Shown piece by piece: positions 54,834-62,645 of a DNA stretch of 64,000 nt; positions within the stretch are counted from its first letter, which is position 1; each line of letters begins with the position of its first letter. This DNA is from JBGTGG01 sp964398945 (GTDB lineage Bacteria; Bacteroidota; Bacteroidia; Cytophagales; Cyclobacteriaceae). The DNA lies in assembly GCA_964398945.1 (NCBI GenBank), contig CAYNOT010000022.1, forward strand, positions 32,738 through 96,737, read 5' to 3'. A model generated the notes under the pieces. The model worked only from the letters and a program-made list of their open reading frames with translations, did not search any database and had not been told where the DNA came from. Made by a program: the position numbers and the translations under genes.

Positions 54834-54849
54834 ACCAAGATGTATACCA
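54834..54849 (-). promoter_or_regulatory. Candidate sigma-54 (-24/-12) promoter of the asparagine/fumarate operon
   Basis: On the minus strand the sequence reads TGGTATACATCTTGGT. The TGG and TTG cores have the -24/-12 spacing (TGGCAC-N5-TTGCA) but the -12 core has TTGGT instead of TTGCA/T. The position fits: transcription would start near 54822, about 27 nt before the ATG at 54795, and a sigma-54 activator gene lies upstream. Confidence 0.4.
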
Positions 54850-54962
54850 GAAAAAAAACAAGAAATAAGATTTTTTAAAATGCTATTGGACAATGTGTTA
54901 GCTTCACCGATTACTGATGGTAGTAAATGTGAATGAAGCGCCACTGCATTGCTTTTCGTTAG

Positions 54963-54982
54963 GCTCACGAAATATCGTGAGC
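54963..54982. promoter_or_regulatory. Candidate activator-binding palindrome (UAS)
   Basis: A perfect 8-bp inverted repeat, GCTCACGA-AATA-TCGTGAGC, lies between the activator gene stop (55072) and the candidate sigma-54 promoter, about 115 nt upstream of the -24 element. This is the usual place for enhancer-type sites bound by sigma-54 activators. There is no T-tract, so it is not a terminator of the activator gene. Confidence 0.5.
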
Positions 54983-55071
54983 GCATCCTCTTCCAACTAA
55001 AATATTATTTGGGGCTGCCAGTGCTTTTAGAAGCCAGGTCCATATTTGTATAGGGTGAAAGACCGGATGAC

Positions 55072-57135
55072 CTATATCTCAGAAGATTTTTCAAACGGCC
55101 GGTTGATGCCCAGTTTTTTCATCTTGGAACGAAGGGTATTCGGATTCATATTGAGTTTTTCTGCCGCTCCATTTACCCCATTGATTTTCCAATGGCATTC
55201 GTCCATAATTTTTAAAATGTGGTTGCGCTCAATATGGTCAAGCGTTTCCAATTGATAGTGTTGGGTGTATTCTGCCTCTCCATGGGGCCAATCCAATTTT
55301 AATGTTGCCCCACTGGAGGCAATTACCGACCGTTCGATAAGGTTCTCCAACTCACGGACATTTCCGGGCCAGTGGTACTCTATCAGTTGTTGCAAATCTG
55401 CTTTTGAAATTTGATTCAGCAACTTGCCATACTTGCCCGATTTTTGGCTTATAAAATAGTTGATGAGTTCAGGTAAATCCTCTTTGCGTTTTCGAACAGC
55501 AGGAACGGTAATGGGAAAGACATTCAGTCTGTAAAACAGGTCTTCCCGAAAGCGGTTTTGGTTTATTTCATGTGGAAGGTTTCTGTTGGTGGCTGCGATT
55601 ACACGGACATTTACTTTTATTGTTTTTTGTCCACCTACCTTTTCAAATTCACCATTCTGAAGCACGCGCAATAATTTTGGTTGCATTTCCAATGGAAGCT
55701 CACCGATTTCATCCAAAAAAATCGTTCCGCCATCCGCCAGTTCAAACCTTCCTTTCCGGGAATGGATGGCAGTAGTAAATGCACCCCTTTCATGACCGAA
55801 CAATTCATCTTCCACTAAATCTTTTGGCAATGCCCCACAATTTACTTTTATCATTGGCCTATTGTTTCTCGAGCTTAGTTTGTGGATCAAATCAGCAAAC
55901 AACTCCTTGCCTACCCCCGTTTCCCCCTCTATCAGAACAGGGGCATTTGTTGCCGCTACCTGGCTGGCCTTTTGAATAGCATAGGCAATCGCTTTGCTTG
56001 ACCCGATAATTTCTGTGGAACCTGTATTTTTGTACTCAACAACATTTTCCATCTCCAGTTTGAGCTTCAAATTATCAATCAACCGTTGTGCGCTTACCCC
56101 CGCTGTGACATCACGCCCTACACTCACTACCCCGAGTACTTGTTTATCATTTTCGCAGTAGGTTAGATAGTTGATCCAGTCTACAGTAATCTCCCGGCCG
56201 TCCCTGGCGGACAGCGTACTTTGAAAATAAGGAATCATTTTTCCTTCCTGTACGGCCTTGTCAAATAACATCCTGGCCGGTTTCACATTGGCAGGAAAGG
56301 AAAACATTTCAAACCAATTCTTATTAAGCAATTCACCAGCGCTGGTATAACCTAGTTCCTTAAGGGCAAACGAATTGATATACAGAATCCTCCCTTCCGT
56401 ATCCAACTCAATAACAAAGACCGGTGCATGAAGCATAAACGATTTCCATCGCTTGTCCCTCGCTTTCACTAATTTTTCGAGTTGGTACTTCTCAAAAATC
56501 TCTGCCATGATGCGAAATCCCATAATGAGCATAAGCAGTAAAGCATGAAAATGAATGGGAAAAAAGAGTTTCAGCCCAAACAATTGTGCGGGGAACCCAT
56601 CACTTAATTGATTGATGCCTGTAAGCAAGAACAAGAACCCGTAGATTGCCATGGCCGATATAAACCATTTGGCGCTGGTCTTTTCGCCACTCCGGTATTG
56701 GGCAATTCCAGCTACCAACCCATACAGGGCAATGGCCCCAAACACCGGCACGGCAGCCATGGACCAAACTGGTTTACCGGTACCCGGGGGGGTGAAAACC
56801 ATAATACCAAAACATACTATAACGGACAGGCTGATTGTCAACGGTACGTTGCTATTCCCCTTCCCGGTGTAAAACCGGATAAACCATGGAAACAATGCAT
56901 AGTAAGCGAAAATGAAAATACGCTTAAAAATGATCCCTGCGCTATGGGGTGCCGGGTCCTTGAGGATAAATCCCCCCGGTGGCAAAACAAGAAATACGAA
57001 AAGGGATAGCGCCATCATCCCAAAAACAAGATCGAGCTTTTCTTTTTTCCGAAGCCCTATAAAAATGCTGGTAATTCCTGCGGAAAGGGAAACCCCCGCG
57101 GTCAGGTAGGCAAGTGATGTGTACAACGGTTCCAT
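55072..57135 (-). CDS. Membrane-bound PAS sigma-54-dependent transcriptional activator
   Basis: 687 aa. The first about 215 residues contain about seven membrane helices, an unusual sensor for this class. A PAS domain follows (about 230-350; FVIELDTEGRILYINSFALK). The sigma-54 AAA+ domain (about 375-605) has Walker A GETGVGKE at 404-411, DELFGHERGAFTTA at about 443-456, Walker B TIFLDEIGELP and ATNRNLPHEINQNRFREDLF. The normally invariant GAFTGA loop reads GAFTTA. The C-terminal Fis-type HTH is GVNGAAEKLNMNPNTLRSKM. It should activate sigma-54 RNA polymerase from upstream palindromes. It lies just upstream of the asparagine/fumarate operon on the same strand, so it is the likely regulator. 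Confidence 0.9.
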   Translation of the reverse strand: MEPLYTSLAYLTAGVSLSAGITSIFIGLRKKEKLDLVFGMMALSLFVFLVLPPGGFILKDPAPHSAGIIFKRIFIFAYYALFPWFIRFYTGKGNSNVPLTISLSVIVCFGIMVFTPPGTGKPVWSMAAVPVFGAIALYGLVAGIAQYRSGEKTSAKWFISAMAIYGFLFLLTGINQLSDGFPAQLFGLKLFFPIHFHALLLMLIMGFRIMAEIFEKYQLEKLVKARDKRWKSFMLHAPVFVIELDTEGRILYINSFALKELGYTSAGELLNKNWFEMFSFPANVKPARMLFDKAVQEGKMIPYFQSTLSARDGREITVDWINYLTYCENDKQVLGVVSVGRDVTAGVSAQRLIDNLKLKLEMENVVEYKNTGSTEIIGSSKAIAYAIQKASQVAATNAPVLIEGETGVGKELFADLIHKLSSRNNRPMIKVNCGALPKDLVEDELFGHERGAFTTAIHSRKGRFELADGGTIFLDEIGELPLEMQPKLLRVLQNGEFEKVGGQKTIKVNVRVIAATNRNLPHEINQNRFREDLFYRLNVFPITVPAVRKRKEDLPELINYFISQKSGKYGKLLNQISKADLQQLIEYHWPGNVRELENLIERSVIASSGATLKLDWPHGEAEYTQHYQLETLDHIERNHILKIMDECHWKINGVNGAAEKLNMNPNTLRSKMKKLGINRPFEKSSEI

Positions 57136-57223
57136 TGGGTCTTTTGGATTGTTGATGGTTTTGGGTCTGGCAAGTTAATAAATTGGTCAAAACAAATATC
57201 GTTTTCCATCAGTCTATAATAAG

Positions 57224-57235
57224 TGATTTATATCA
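57224..57235. promoter_or_regulatory. FNR/CRP-like palindrome upstream of the activator gene
   Basis: TGATTTATATCA is a perfect TGAT-N4-ATCA dyad, close to the FNR consensus TTGAT-N4-ATCAA. It lies 89 nt upstream of the activator ATG in the divergent gap. A role in oxygen or catabolite control of the activator fits a DcuB-containing regulon, but a 4-bp-arm dyad can occur by chance. Confidence 0.35.
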
Positions 57236-57366
57236 TGCCTTTCAGGATGCGAAACGCTTTCAACAATTGGCAGGAGCAACACAGAGGAGGGTGTTTTTGT
57301 TATGGATACTTTCCCCTATATTCACTCACCGCGCAGTTACATTGCTGAACACCTAAGAAACAACCC

Positions 57367-57936
57367 ATGCATAAATTCGATACCGCCTTGAAAAAATACA
57401 TTGATATTTTCACCAGCGAGGAAATGTACTTTGTAAATGACACAAGGAATATCGGGTTGTTTAAGAAATACCCACTCAATACAAATGCAGATGACATCCG
57501 GATTAAATTAAGCGCGATCAACGATTTTGACATTGGTCAAAATGGCCTTATGGAGGATACGGTAACCCATATCATCAATTTAAAAATCGATGCGCGGATC
57601 AAACAGGGAGATCTCTCGGTTGTTGAGGATTTGGCGCACATTGCTTCAACCGGGAAAATATTTCACTTGCTGCATTTCGCTTCGGTGTTTTGTAACTTCC
57701 ATCGGCCCGAAACATTTCCTGTTTATAGCGAACAGCACATCGGGTTTTACAAAAAGTATATCACAGCGAACAACCTTCCACTTGATCCGGAAAAAATAAA
57801 TACGTACGAGGTGTTTTCAAAAGCACTAAATGATTTAGTGCAACGGTTGGGATTGCAAGGGAAAATGAATTACCTGCAACTGCGCAAATTCGGATGGCTG
57901 TATGCGGAAAAAGTAGTAGAGGAATCAGCGGGTTAA
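57367..57936 (+). CDS. Hypothetical protein of 189 aa
   Basis: No signal peptide and no family I recognise. The sequence is helical with a conserved-looking aromatic core: IASTGKIFHLLHFASVFCNF followed by HRPETFPVYSEQHIGFYKKY, which has the appearance of a helix-rich DNA-repair or nucleotide-binding protein rather than a membrane protein, but I cannot assign function. Many Lys, Asp and Asn residues occur in the N-terminal half (TSEEMYFVNDTRNIGLFKKY). It diverges from the sigma-54 activator gene across a 231-nt gap and is followed by the SnoaL-like lipoprotein after 196 nt. Confidence 0.7.
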   Translation: MHKFDTALKKYIDIFTSEEMYFVNDTRNIGLFKKYPLNTNADDIRIKLSAINDFDIGQNGLMEDTVTHIINLKIDARIKQGDLSVVEDLAHIASTGKIFHLLHFASVFCNFHRPETFPVYSEQHIGFYKKYITANNLPLDPEKINTYEVFSKALNDLVQRLGLQGKMNYLQLRKFGWLYAEKVVEESAG

Positions 57937-58132
57937 TCAATCGTTTAAAACAGGAAAATGGCCACCCATTTAAAATTCAGGTAGAGCTTTGGCATTCGGG
58001 ATGCATGAAATGCGTGGCCTTCCGTTTCAGCTTTTCCTATCATGGAAAGAAAAAATAAAAACCAACCACGATTCAATCTTACTTATATTATTCTTAGATT
58101 TAAAGCAGTACATAACCAAGAACACTTAAATC

Positions 58133-58627
58133 ATGAAGGGCAAACTACTAATCAATGCAGCATTACTATCATGTGTTGGATTTCTGCTGATGGCCTGCAA
58201 TGCCAGGAAAGAAGAATTGGCAGCACCGGTAATTGATAAAGAACAGATCAAAAAGGAAATTCAAGCGAAAGAAGATGAGTTTGCCGCTATCTATAATTCC
58301 AAGGAGTTGAAAAACATAGGATATTATGCAGACGATGCAACTGTCTTCGCCCAAAACAGGGCACCTTTGGTAGGCAAAGAGGATATCGTGGCGTACTTAA
58401 AAGAGGGCATTGACTCCTCTTCCGAGGGCAATACTATTTCATTTGTTACCCATGATGTTTTTCCTTCCAGCGATGGGAACCTTGTTGTTGAAACGGGCTA
58501 TTTCAAATTAGTAGACTCTACCAATGTTGTCATCAATACCGGGAACTATATGATCTTATTTGAAAAAAGAAATGGCAAATATGTAAGCGTCAGGGAAATG
58601 AGCACCTCTGATATGCCACTTGAATAA
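58133..58627 (+). CDS. SnoaL-like (DUF4440) lipoprotein
   Basis: 164 aa with a lipoprotein signal (MKGKLLINAALLSCVGFLLM, lipobox LLMAC). The mature domain (about 40-160) is an NTF2-like DUF4440/YybH fold: QIKKEIQAKEDEFAAIYNSK, YYADDATVFAQNRAPLVGKE, FVTHDVFPSSDGNLVVETGY, GNYMILFEKRNGKYVSVREM. Such domains often bind small molecules, with no catalysis established here. The ATG at 58133 opens the signal peptide. A terminator follows. Confidence 0.85.
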   Translation: MKGKLLINAALLSCVGFLLMACNARKEELAAPVIDKEQIKKEIQAKEDEFAAIYNSKELKNIGYYADDATVFAQNRAPLVGKEDIVAYLKEGIDSSSEGNTISFVTHDVFPSSDGNLVVETGYFKLVDSTNVVINTGNYMILFEKRNGKYVSVREMSTSDMPLE

Positions 58628-58650
58628 ATACATGCCTTGTTTTTCGATTG

Positions 58651-58682
58651 AGGCCGGAATGTATTTCTGAGACGGCCTTTTT
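58651..58682 (+). terminator. Terminator of the SnoaL-like lipoprotein gene
   Basis: Arms AGGCCG (58651-58656) and CGGCCT (58673-58678) with a 16-nt loop, followed by five T. It lies about 24 nt after the stop codon. Confidence 0.55.
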
Positions 58683-58695
58683 GTTCAACCCGGTC

Positions 58696-58733
58696 AAAAA
58701 AAATCCCTGAGAACAAAATTTGTTGCCAGGGAT
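58696..58733 (-). terminator. Terminator of the Gly/Ser/Asn-rich secreted protein gene
   Basis: On the minus strand the arms ATCCCTG and CAGGGAT (58703-58709, 58727-58733) enclose a 17-nt loop that is itself partly self-complementary, and are followed by eight T. It lies 52 nt beyond the stop codon at 58785. Confidence 0.68.
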
Positions 58734-58784
58734 AAAGGTGCATTTTCAATTGACCAATCTTTTTTCTGGTCGATTGAAATCCTA

Positions 58785-59912
58785 TTATCTTCTGCCACCA
58801 CGTCCACCGCCTCCTCTGGAACCTCCGCCAAAACTTCCACCTCCACCACGGCTTCCCCCACCGTAACCACCACTGCTATATCCTCCGCTTCCCCTGGAGC
58901 CACCAGTACTGTTACGGTATGCCCCACTTGTATTTCGGTTGGATTGTTGAGTATTGTTATAATTACTTGAAGGGCGTGATTGGGCATTGGCATTTGACCG
59001 GGTAGGGCCTGCATTTGACTGGCGTGTAGAAGGCGTTGTTCCGGCAGATGGACGTGTTGAGGGGCCACCCGTAGATGGCCGCGTTCCGGTGGCCGGCCGT
59101 GTTGAGGCATTGTTCCCCCGGTTATAATTACCGCTTGCCTTATTGTGGTTTACTGTATTCGATCGGTTTCTTGAATTATTGTAATTGTTGTAATTATTAT
59201 GGTTGTGAATGACAACGGTATTGCCATGATAACCATAACCATGGTGGTAATAAGAATGGTGGCCGATGTAGATACCAACAGCCATCACCGCAAAAGGTGA
59301 AAAATAGGGTGGATAAAACCCATAATAATAAGGCGGGTAATAGGGCACATACGCAGGCGAGTAAACATACTGGACAATGGGTGTTGTTTCGACCACTACC
59401 GTGGTGGTGGTTGCAGGTTTACTGACAATTTTAACGGTGTCAGTACCGGTATATCCGGGATTAGGGGTAACCGAAGGTGTTGTAGATTCTTTTAATTCAA
59501 CAATATAATCTTTGCCATACAAATCCGGGTCGCCTACAATCTGCATGGTAACTTTTTTGTCTTTGTCTTTTGATACCAATATAACGGCTACATCCTGTGT
59601 TTCCGTTTTGCTCACGGCTACCTGTAGTACAAAGGTAAAGTCATCATCTTTCTGTTTGGTTTCAACCTTTATGAAATCAACTTTGTTATCCAAATCCAAA
59701 TCAAGGTTATTGATTGCTGTTTTTTCAAGGTTCAATGATTTTTCAAAATCTTCAATGGTCTTGGATTTTTGAAAAAGGTCCAGCACGGCATAGAGGTCAA
59801 GATTGTCCCCGGGCAAGCCCAGCAATGTAGAATCACCTGCCGTTTGGGAAAAAACCGGCAGGCTGAAAAAACCGATGGCAACTACCAAACAGGGTAAAAC
59901 ATGTTTTTTCAT
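58785..59912 (-). CDS. Secreted Gly/Ser/Asn-rich low-complexity protein
   Basis: 375 aa from ATG 59912 (MKKHVLPCLVVAIGFFSLPV, signal peptide); an upstream ATG at 59933 adds seven residues. Residues about 25-165 look like a folded domain (GDNLDLYAVLDLFQKSKTIE, KVDFIKVETKQKDDDFTFVL). Then comes a Tyr/Pro/His-rich segment (YVPYYPPYYYGFYPPYFSPF, HHSYYHHGYGYHG) and a low-complexity tail rich in Asn, Ser, Thr, Arg and Gly, ending in GG-repeats with Arg. The design suggests an envelope or surface protein with a flexible tail; function unknown. The last codons GRGGRR are strongly basic. It is separated from the YceI cluster by a divergent gap. Confidence 0.8.
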   Translation of the reverse strand: MKKHVLPCLVVAIGFFSLPVFSQTAGDSTLLGLPGDNLDLYAVLDLFQKSKTIEDFEKSLNLEKTAINNLDLDLDNKVDFIKVETKQKDDDFTFVLQVAVSKTETQDVAVILVSKDKDKKVTMQIVGDPDLYGKDYIVELKESTTPSVTPNPGYTGTDTVKIVSKPATTTTVVVETTPIVQYVYSPAYVPYYPPYYYGFYPPYFSPFAVMAVGIYIGHHSYYHHGYGYHGNTVVIHNHNNYNNYNNSRNRSNTVNHNKASGNYNRGNNASTRPATGTRPSTGGPSTRPSAGTTPSTRQSNAGPTRSNANAQSRPSSNYNNTQQSNRNTSGAYRNSTGGSRGSGGYSSGGYGGGSRGGGGSFGGGSRGGGGRGGRR

Positions 59913-60078
59913 AAGCATGGATTTAGTATGCAATCTAGCGAATATTATAACATGTTGTCCAATATTGTATATGATAACCCGGGGGCAATCATATTATGCA
60001 TCCGATCTTGCAACTATCGGAAAATATGAAAATCGGCAGTAAATTCACAACATCGATTTGTAACCAAAATATATTTGT

Positions 60079-60654
60079 ATGAAATTTTTACTAAAGAAAC
60101 ATCGCTTATTGTGTGTGCTGCTTTTATCGATCACAACGGTTACTTATGCACAAAAAGCATATTCGCTTAAGTCCCATAAAATGACCATTGATGGGACTTC
60201 CTCCATGCACGACTGGACTTCAGAAGCAAAAAAAATAACATGGTCTGGTTCTATCCTCACGGAGGGAAGCAGTGTGAAAGAAATAAAAGATGCAGAGGTG
60301 AAGGTCCAGGTCACCGCCATAAAAAGCACGAAAGGGAAAACAATGGACAACAAAACCTACGAGGCATTTAAGTCCGACAAATACCCGACTATAACATTCA
60401 AGTTAAACAGCATGGATGCAAACGGTACCAACCTGAAGGCAACGGGTTCACTTACGATGGCGGGGAATACCCAAACCATCGAAATGGATATCCTTGCCAA
60501 AGTACTGGCAAATGGGGATGTCCAACTAACCGGAACCCAAAAACTAAACATGGAAGACTACAAGATGGAGCCCCCTACAGCCGTAATGGGCACCATAAAA
60601 GTAGGGGAAGAAGTAACCGTTAAATTCGACCTGGTATTGGCCCCATCAAAATAA
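60079..60654 (+). CDS. YceI family secreted protein
   Basis: 191 aa with a signal peptide (FLLKKHRLLCVLLLSITTVT, cleavage about YAQ). The YceI lipocalin-like barrel has KMTIDGTSSMHDWTSEAKKI, EIKDAEVKVQVTAIKSTKGK, TYEAFKSDKYPTITFKLNSM and the C-terminal KVGEEVTVKFDLVLA. YceI proteins bind isoprenoid or other lipophilic molecules in the periplasm. The gene is the first of a plus-strand cluster YceI - porin - YceI - LamB; the next gene starts 27 nt after its stop. Confidence 0.93.
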   Translation: MKFLLKKHRLLCVLLLSITTVTYAQKAYSLKSHKMTIDGTSSMHDWTSEAKKITWSGSILTEGSSVKEIKDAEVKVQVTAIKSTKGKTMDNKTYEAFKSDKYPTITFKLNSMDANGTNLKATGSLTMAGNTQTIEMDILAKVLANGDVQLTGTQKLNMEDYKMEPPTAVMGTIKVGEEVTVKFDLVLAPSK

Positions 60655-60681
60655 TAAAAACAACCCTTGAACATTCAAATT

Positions 60682-61944
60682 ATGAAAAAACCCAATCTCA
60701 TTATCACCCTTTTGTTTGTGCTTACGCTATCCGTTGGCTGGGCACAACAACCATCCATTCAATACTTCAGGCCCAACGATAAAACCGGCCTGACTATGTT
60801 TGAGACTTCCAAGGTTGACACGGTTGAATATGATAATATCAAGGTTCGGGTTGGAGGTGCTTTCGCGTTGCAATTTCAGGCTATCGATCATGAAAACGCG
60901 GCAAACAGTTTAGTGGAACTCGGCAATAACTTTAACCTACCAACAGCAAACCTGGAACTGGATGTACAACTTTTTGATGGCGTAAGAATGAACTTGCGCA
61001 CCTATCTCTCATCGCGCCACCATACAGAAACCTATGTGAAGGGAGGGTATTTACAAATTGACAAACTTGATTTCATTAAAAAGGATTTTCTCGCCAACCT
61101 GATGAAAAAAACCACCATCAAAATAGGGCAAATGGAAAATAATTATGGCGATGCCCATTTTAGAAGGACCGACAACGGACATGCCCTTTTCAATCCTTTT
61201 GTAGGAAACTATATCATGGATTCCTTCACAACAGAAATGGGCGCAGAATTTTACTACCAATCCAACGGCTGGCTGGCGATGCTTGGGGTTTCCAACGGGC
61301 GGTTGAACCAAAGTGTAACCAACACCACTTCCAAGGGTGCATTACTGGGCAAGGTGGGGTACGACAAACAAATTTCAGATGACTTAAGGATCAGGTTAAC
61401 CGGTTCGATTTATACGGTTAATAATACCACAGGCATTTACCTGTATGGTGGTGACCGGGCAGGTGCGCGATACTATTCTGTGATGGATGAAGAAGGTGGA
61501 ACAGAGAACGATTTTAGCGGAAGGATAAACCCGGGCTATAAAACCAATATGACCGCCATCATGATCAACCCGTTTGTAAAATTCAAGGGGCTTGAATTTT
61601 TTGGGATCTATGAAAATTCTTCCGGCAGGGACGATGCAGTGGATGTCGGGTTTACCGGAAACAGGAACTGGAGCCAGATTGCTGGGGAAGCAATTTATCG
61701 ATTTGGAAAACAAGAACAATTGTACGCAGGTGTGCGCTATAATTCAGCATCGGGGCAACTACCTGGCGTAGAAACTGATAAAGTCAAAGTCGATCGCTTC
61801 AATATTGGGGGCGGATGGTTTATGACAAAAAACATCCTGGCAAAATTAGAGTATGTTGCACAATCCTATAAAGACTATACAATCGTACAATTTGAGGATG
61901 GGAAATTTAGTGGTTTTGTGATTGAGGCGGTAATAGCTTTCTAA
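60682..61944 (+). CDS. Outer-membrane porin-like beta-barrel protein
   Basis: 420 aa from ATG 60682 (MKKPNLIITLLFVLTLSVGW, signal peptide, cleavage about WAQ); a TTG at 60667 adds five residues. The mature protein is a large barrel: IKVRVGGAFALQFQAIDHEN, LELDVQLFDGVRMNLRTYLS, TTIKIGQMENNYGDAHFRRT, SFTTEMGAEFYYQSNGWLAM, LRIRLTGSIYTVNNTTGIYL, FKGLEFFGIYENSSGRDDAV, and the terminal GKFSGFVIEAVIAF. It resembles porins of Bacteroidota without a family I can name. It sits between two YceI genes and is probably co-transcribed with the first. Confidence 0.8.
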   Translation: MKKPNLIITLLFVLTLSVGWAQQPSIQYFRPNDKTGLTMFETSKVDTVEYDNIKVRVGGAFALQFQAIDHENAANSLVELGNNFNLPTANLELDVQLFDGVRMNLRTYLSSRHHTETYVKGGYLQIDKLDFIKKDFLANLMKKTTIKIGQMENNYGDAHFRRTDNGHALFNPFVGNYIMDSFTTEMGAEFYYQSNGWLAMLGVSNGRLNQSVTNTTSKGALLGKVGYDKQISDDLRIRLTGSIYTVNNTTGIYLYGGDRAGARYYSVMDEEGGTENDFSGRINPGYKTNMTAIMINPFVKFKGLEFFGIYENSSGRDDAVDVGFTGNRNWSQIAGEAIYRFGKQEQLYAGVRYNSASGQLPGVETDKVKVDRFNIGGGWFMTKNILAKLEYVAQSYKDYTIVQFEDGKFSGFVIEAVIAF

Positions 61945-62019
61945 ATCCTTTGTAAAAGATATTTGTCAGGGCCGCTTTCCTTACGACCTTTTTCATTCTT
62001 GATGTGCTAAACTGTAACG

Positions 62020-62610
62020 ATGGGAAATTTTGTAATCTTTAATTTGCTTTGGGTTTGCCTGGGGCTTGCCCCGCAAGCAGGGATTACACATCGTTTGGTT
62101 GTGCTCCCTTTAAGCACCCTGACCATTGTTGGAAAAACCAATGTAAATAAATATCAATGTGCCATCGCCAGTTATAGTGGGGCCGACACACTTTCATTGA
62201 AGGCCGAACGCGGCAAAGGGGCCGTCTTTACAAAAGGATTGGTGAAGCTGAAAACTTCCGGGTTTGATTGTGGGATGAAGGTTATGACCGAAGATTTTGC
62301 AAAAACGATCGAGGCCGATACGTATCCGTTTATTACAATTGGTTTTATCTCCTTCGAGCGCGTGCCCCGATATGAAAAAACCGCAGAGGAGTTTAAAGGC
62401 AAAATAAAAATATCGTTGGCGAACAAGACCGTGCCCGTTGAAGTCCGGTGCAGCATAGTGAAAGATGAAAAGGGTTACATCCACCTGACAGGCAGCCGGG
62501 ATTTTAAATTTTCTGATTTTGGCCTGGAGCCACCTTCAAGAATGATGGGCATGGTAAAAGTAGATGAGAACCTTACTGTTGATTTTCATCTTGTTTTGAT
62601 ACAGCAATGA
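62020..62610 (+). CDS. Second YceI family protein
   Basis: 196 aa. The N-terminus MGNFVIFNLLWVCLGLAPQA is a weak signal peptide. YceI-type features are PLSTLTIVGKTNVNKYQCAI, LVKLKTSGFDCGMKVMTEDF, IEADTYPFITIGFISFERVP, and the C-terminal MMGMVKVDENLTVDFHLVLI. It is more divergent than the first YceI (60079) and has a four-Cys potential. The next gene, LamB-like, starts 35 nt after its stop. Confidence 0.85.
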   Translation: MGNFVIFNLLWVCLGLAPQAGITHRLVVLPLSTLTIVGKTNVNKYQCAIASYSGADTLSLKAERGKGAVFTKGLVKLKTSGFDCGMKVMTEDFAKTIEADTYPFITIGFISFERVPRYEKTAEEFKGKIKISLANKTVPVEVRCSIVKDEKGYIHLTGSRDFKFSDFGLEPPSRMMGMVKVDENLTVDFHLVLIQQ

Positions 62611-62645
62611 CGTTGCCATATCACCGCTGATAATTTATGTAATTT

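Noticed and set aside
54477..54986. 169-codon minus-strand frame overlapping the ABM-like gene
   Set aside because: It runs in another frame through the whole ABM-like gene, and the promoter and palindrome would lie inside it.
58694..59110. Second long minus-strand frame over the Gly-rich tail
   Set aside because: It is a shadow of the low-complexity tail; the real frame has a signal peptide and a folded N-terminal domain.
60066..60078. TATATTTG just before the first YceI ATG as a -7 promoter element
   Set aside because: It ends 2 nt before the start codon, so transcription would start at or inside the ATG.
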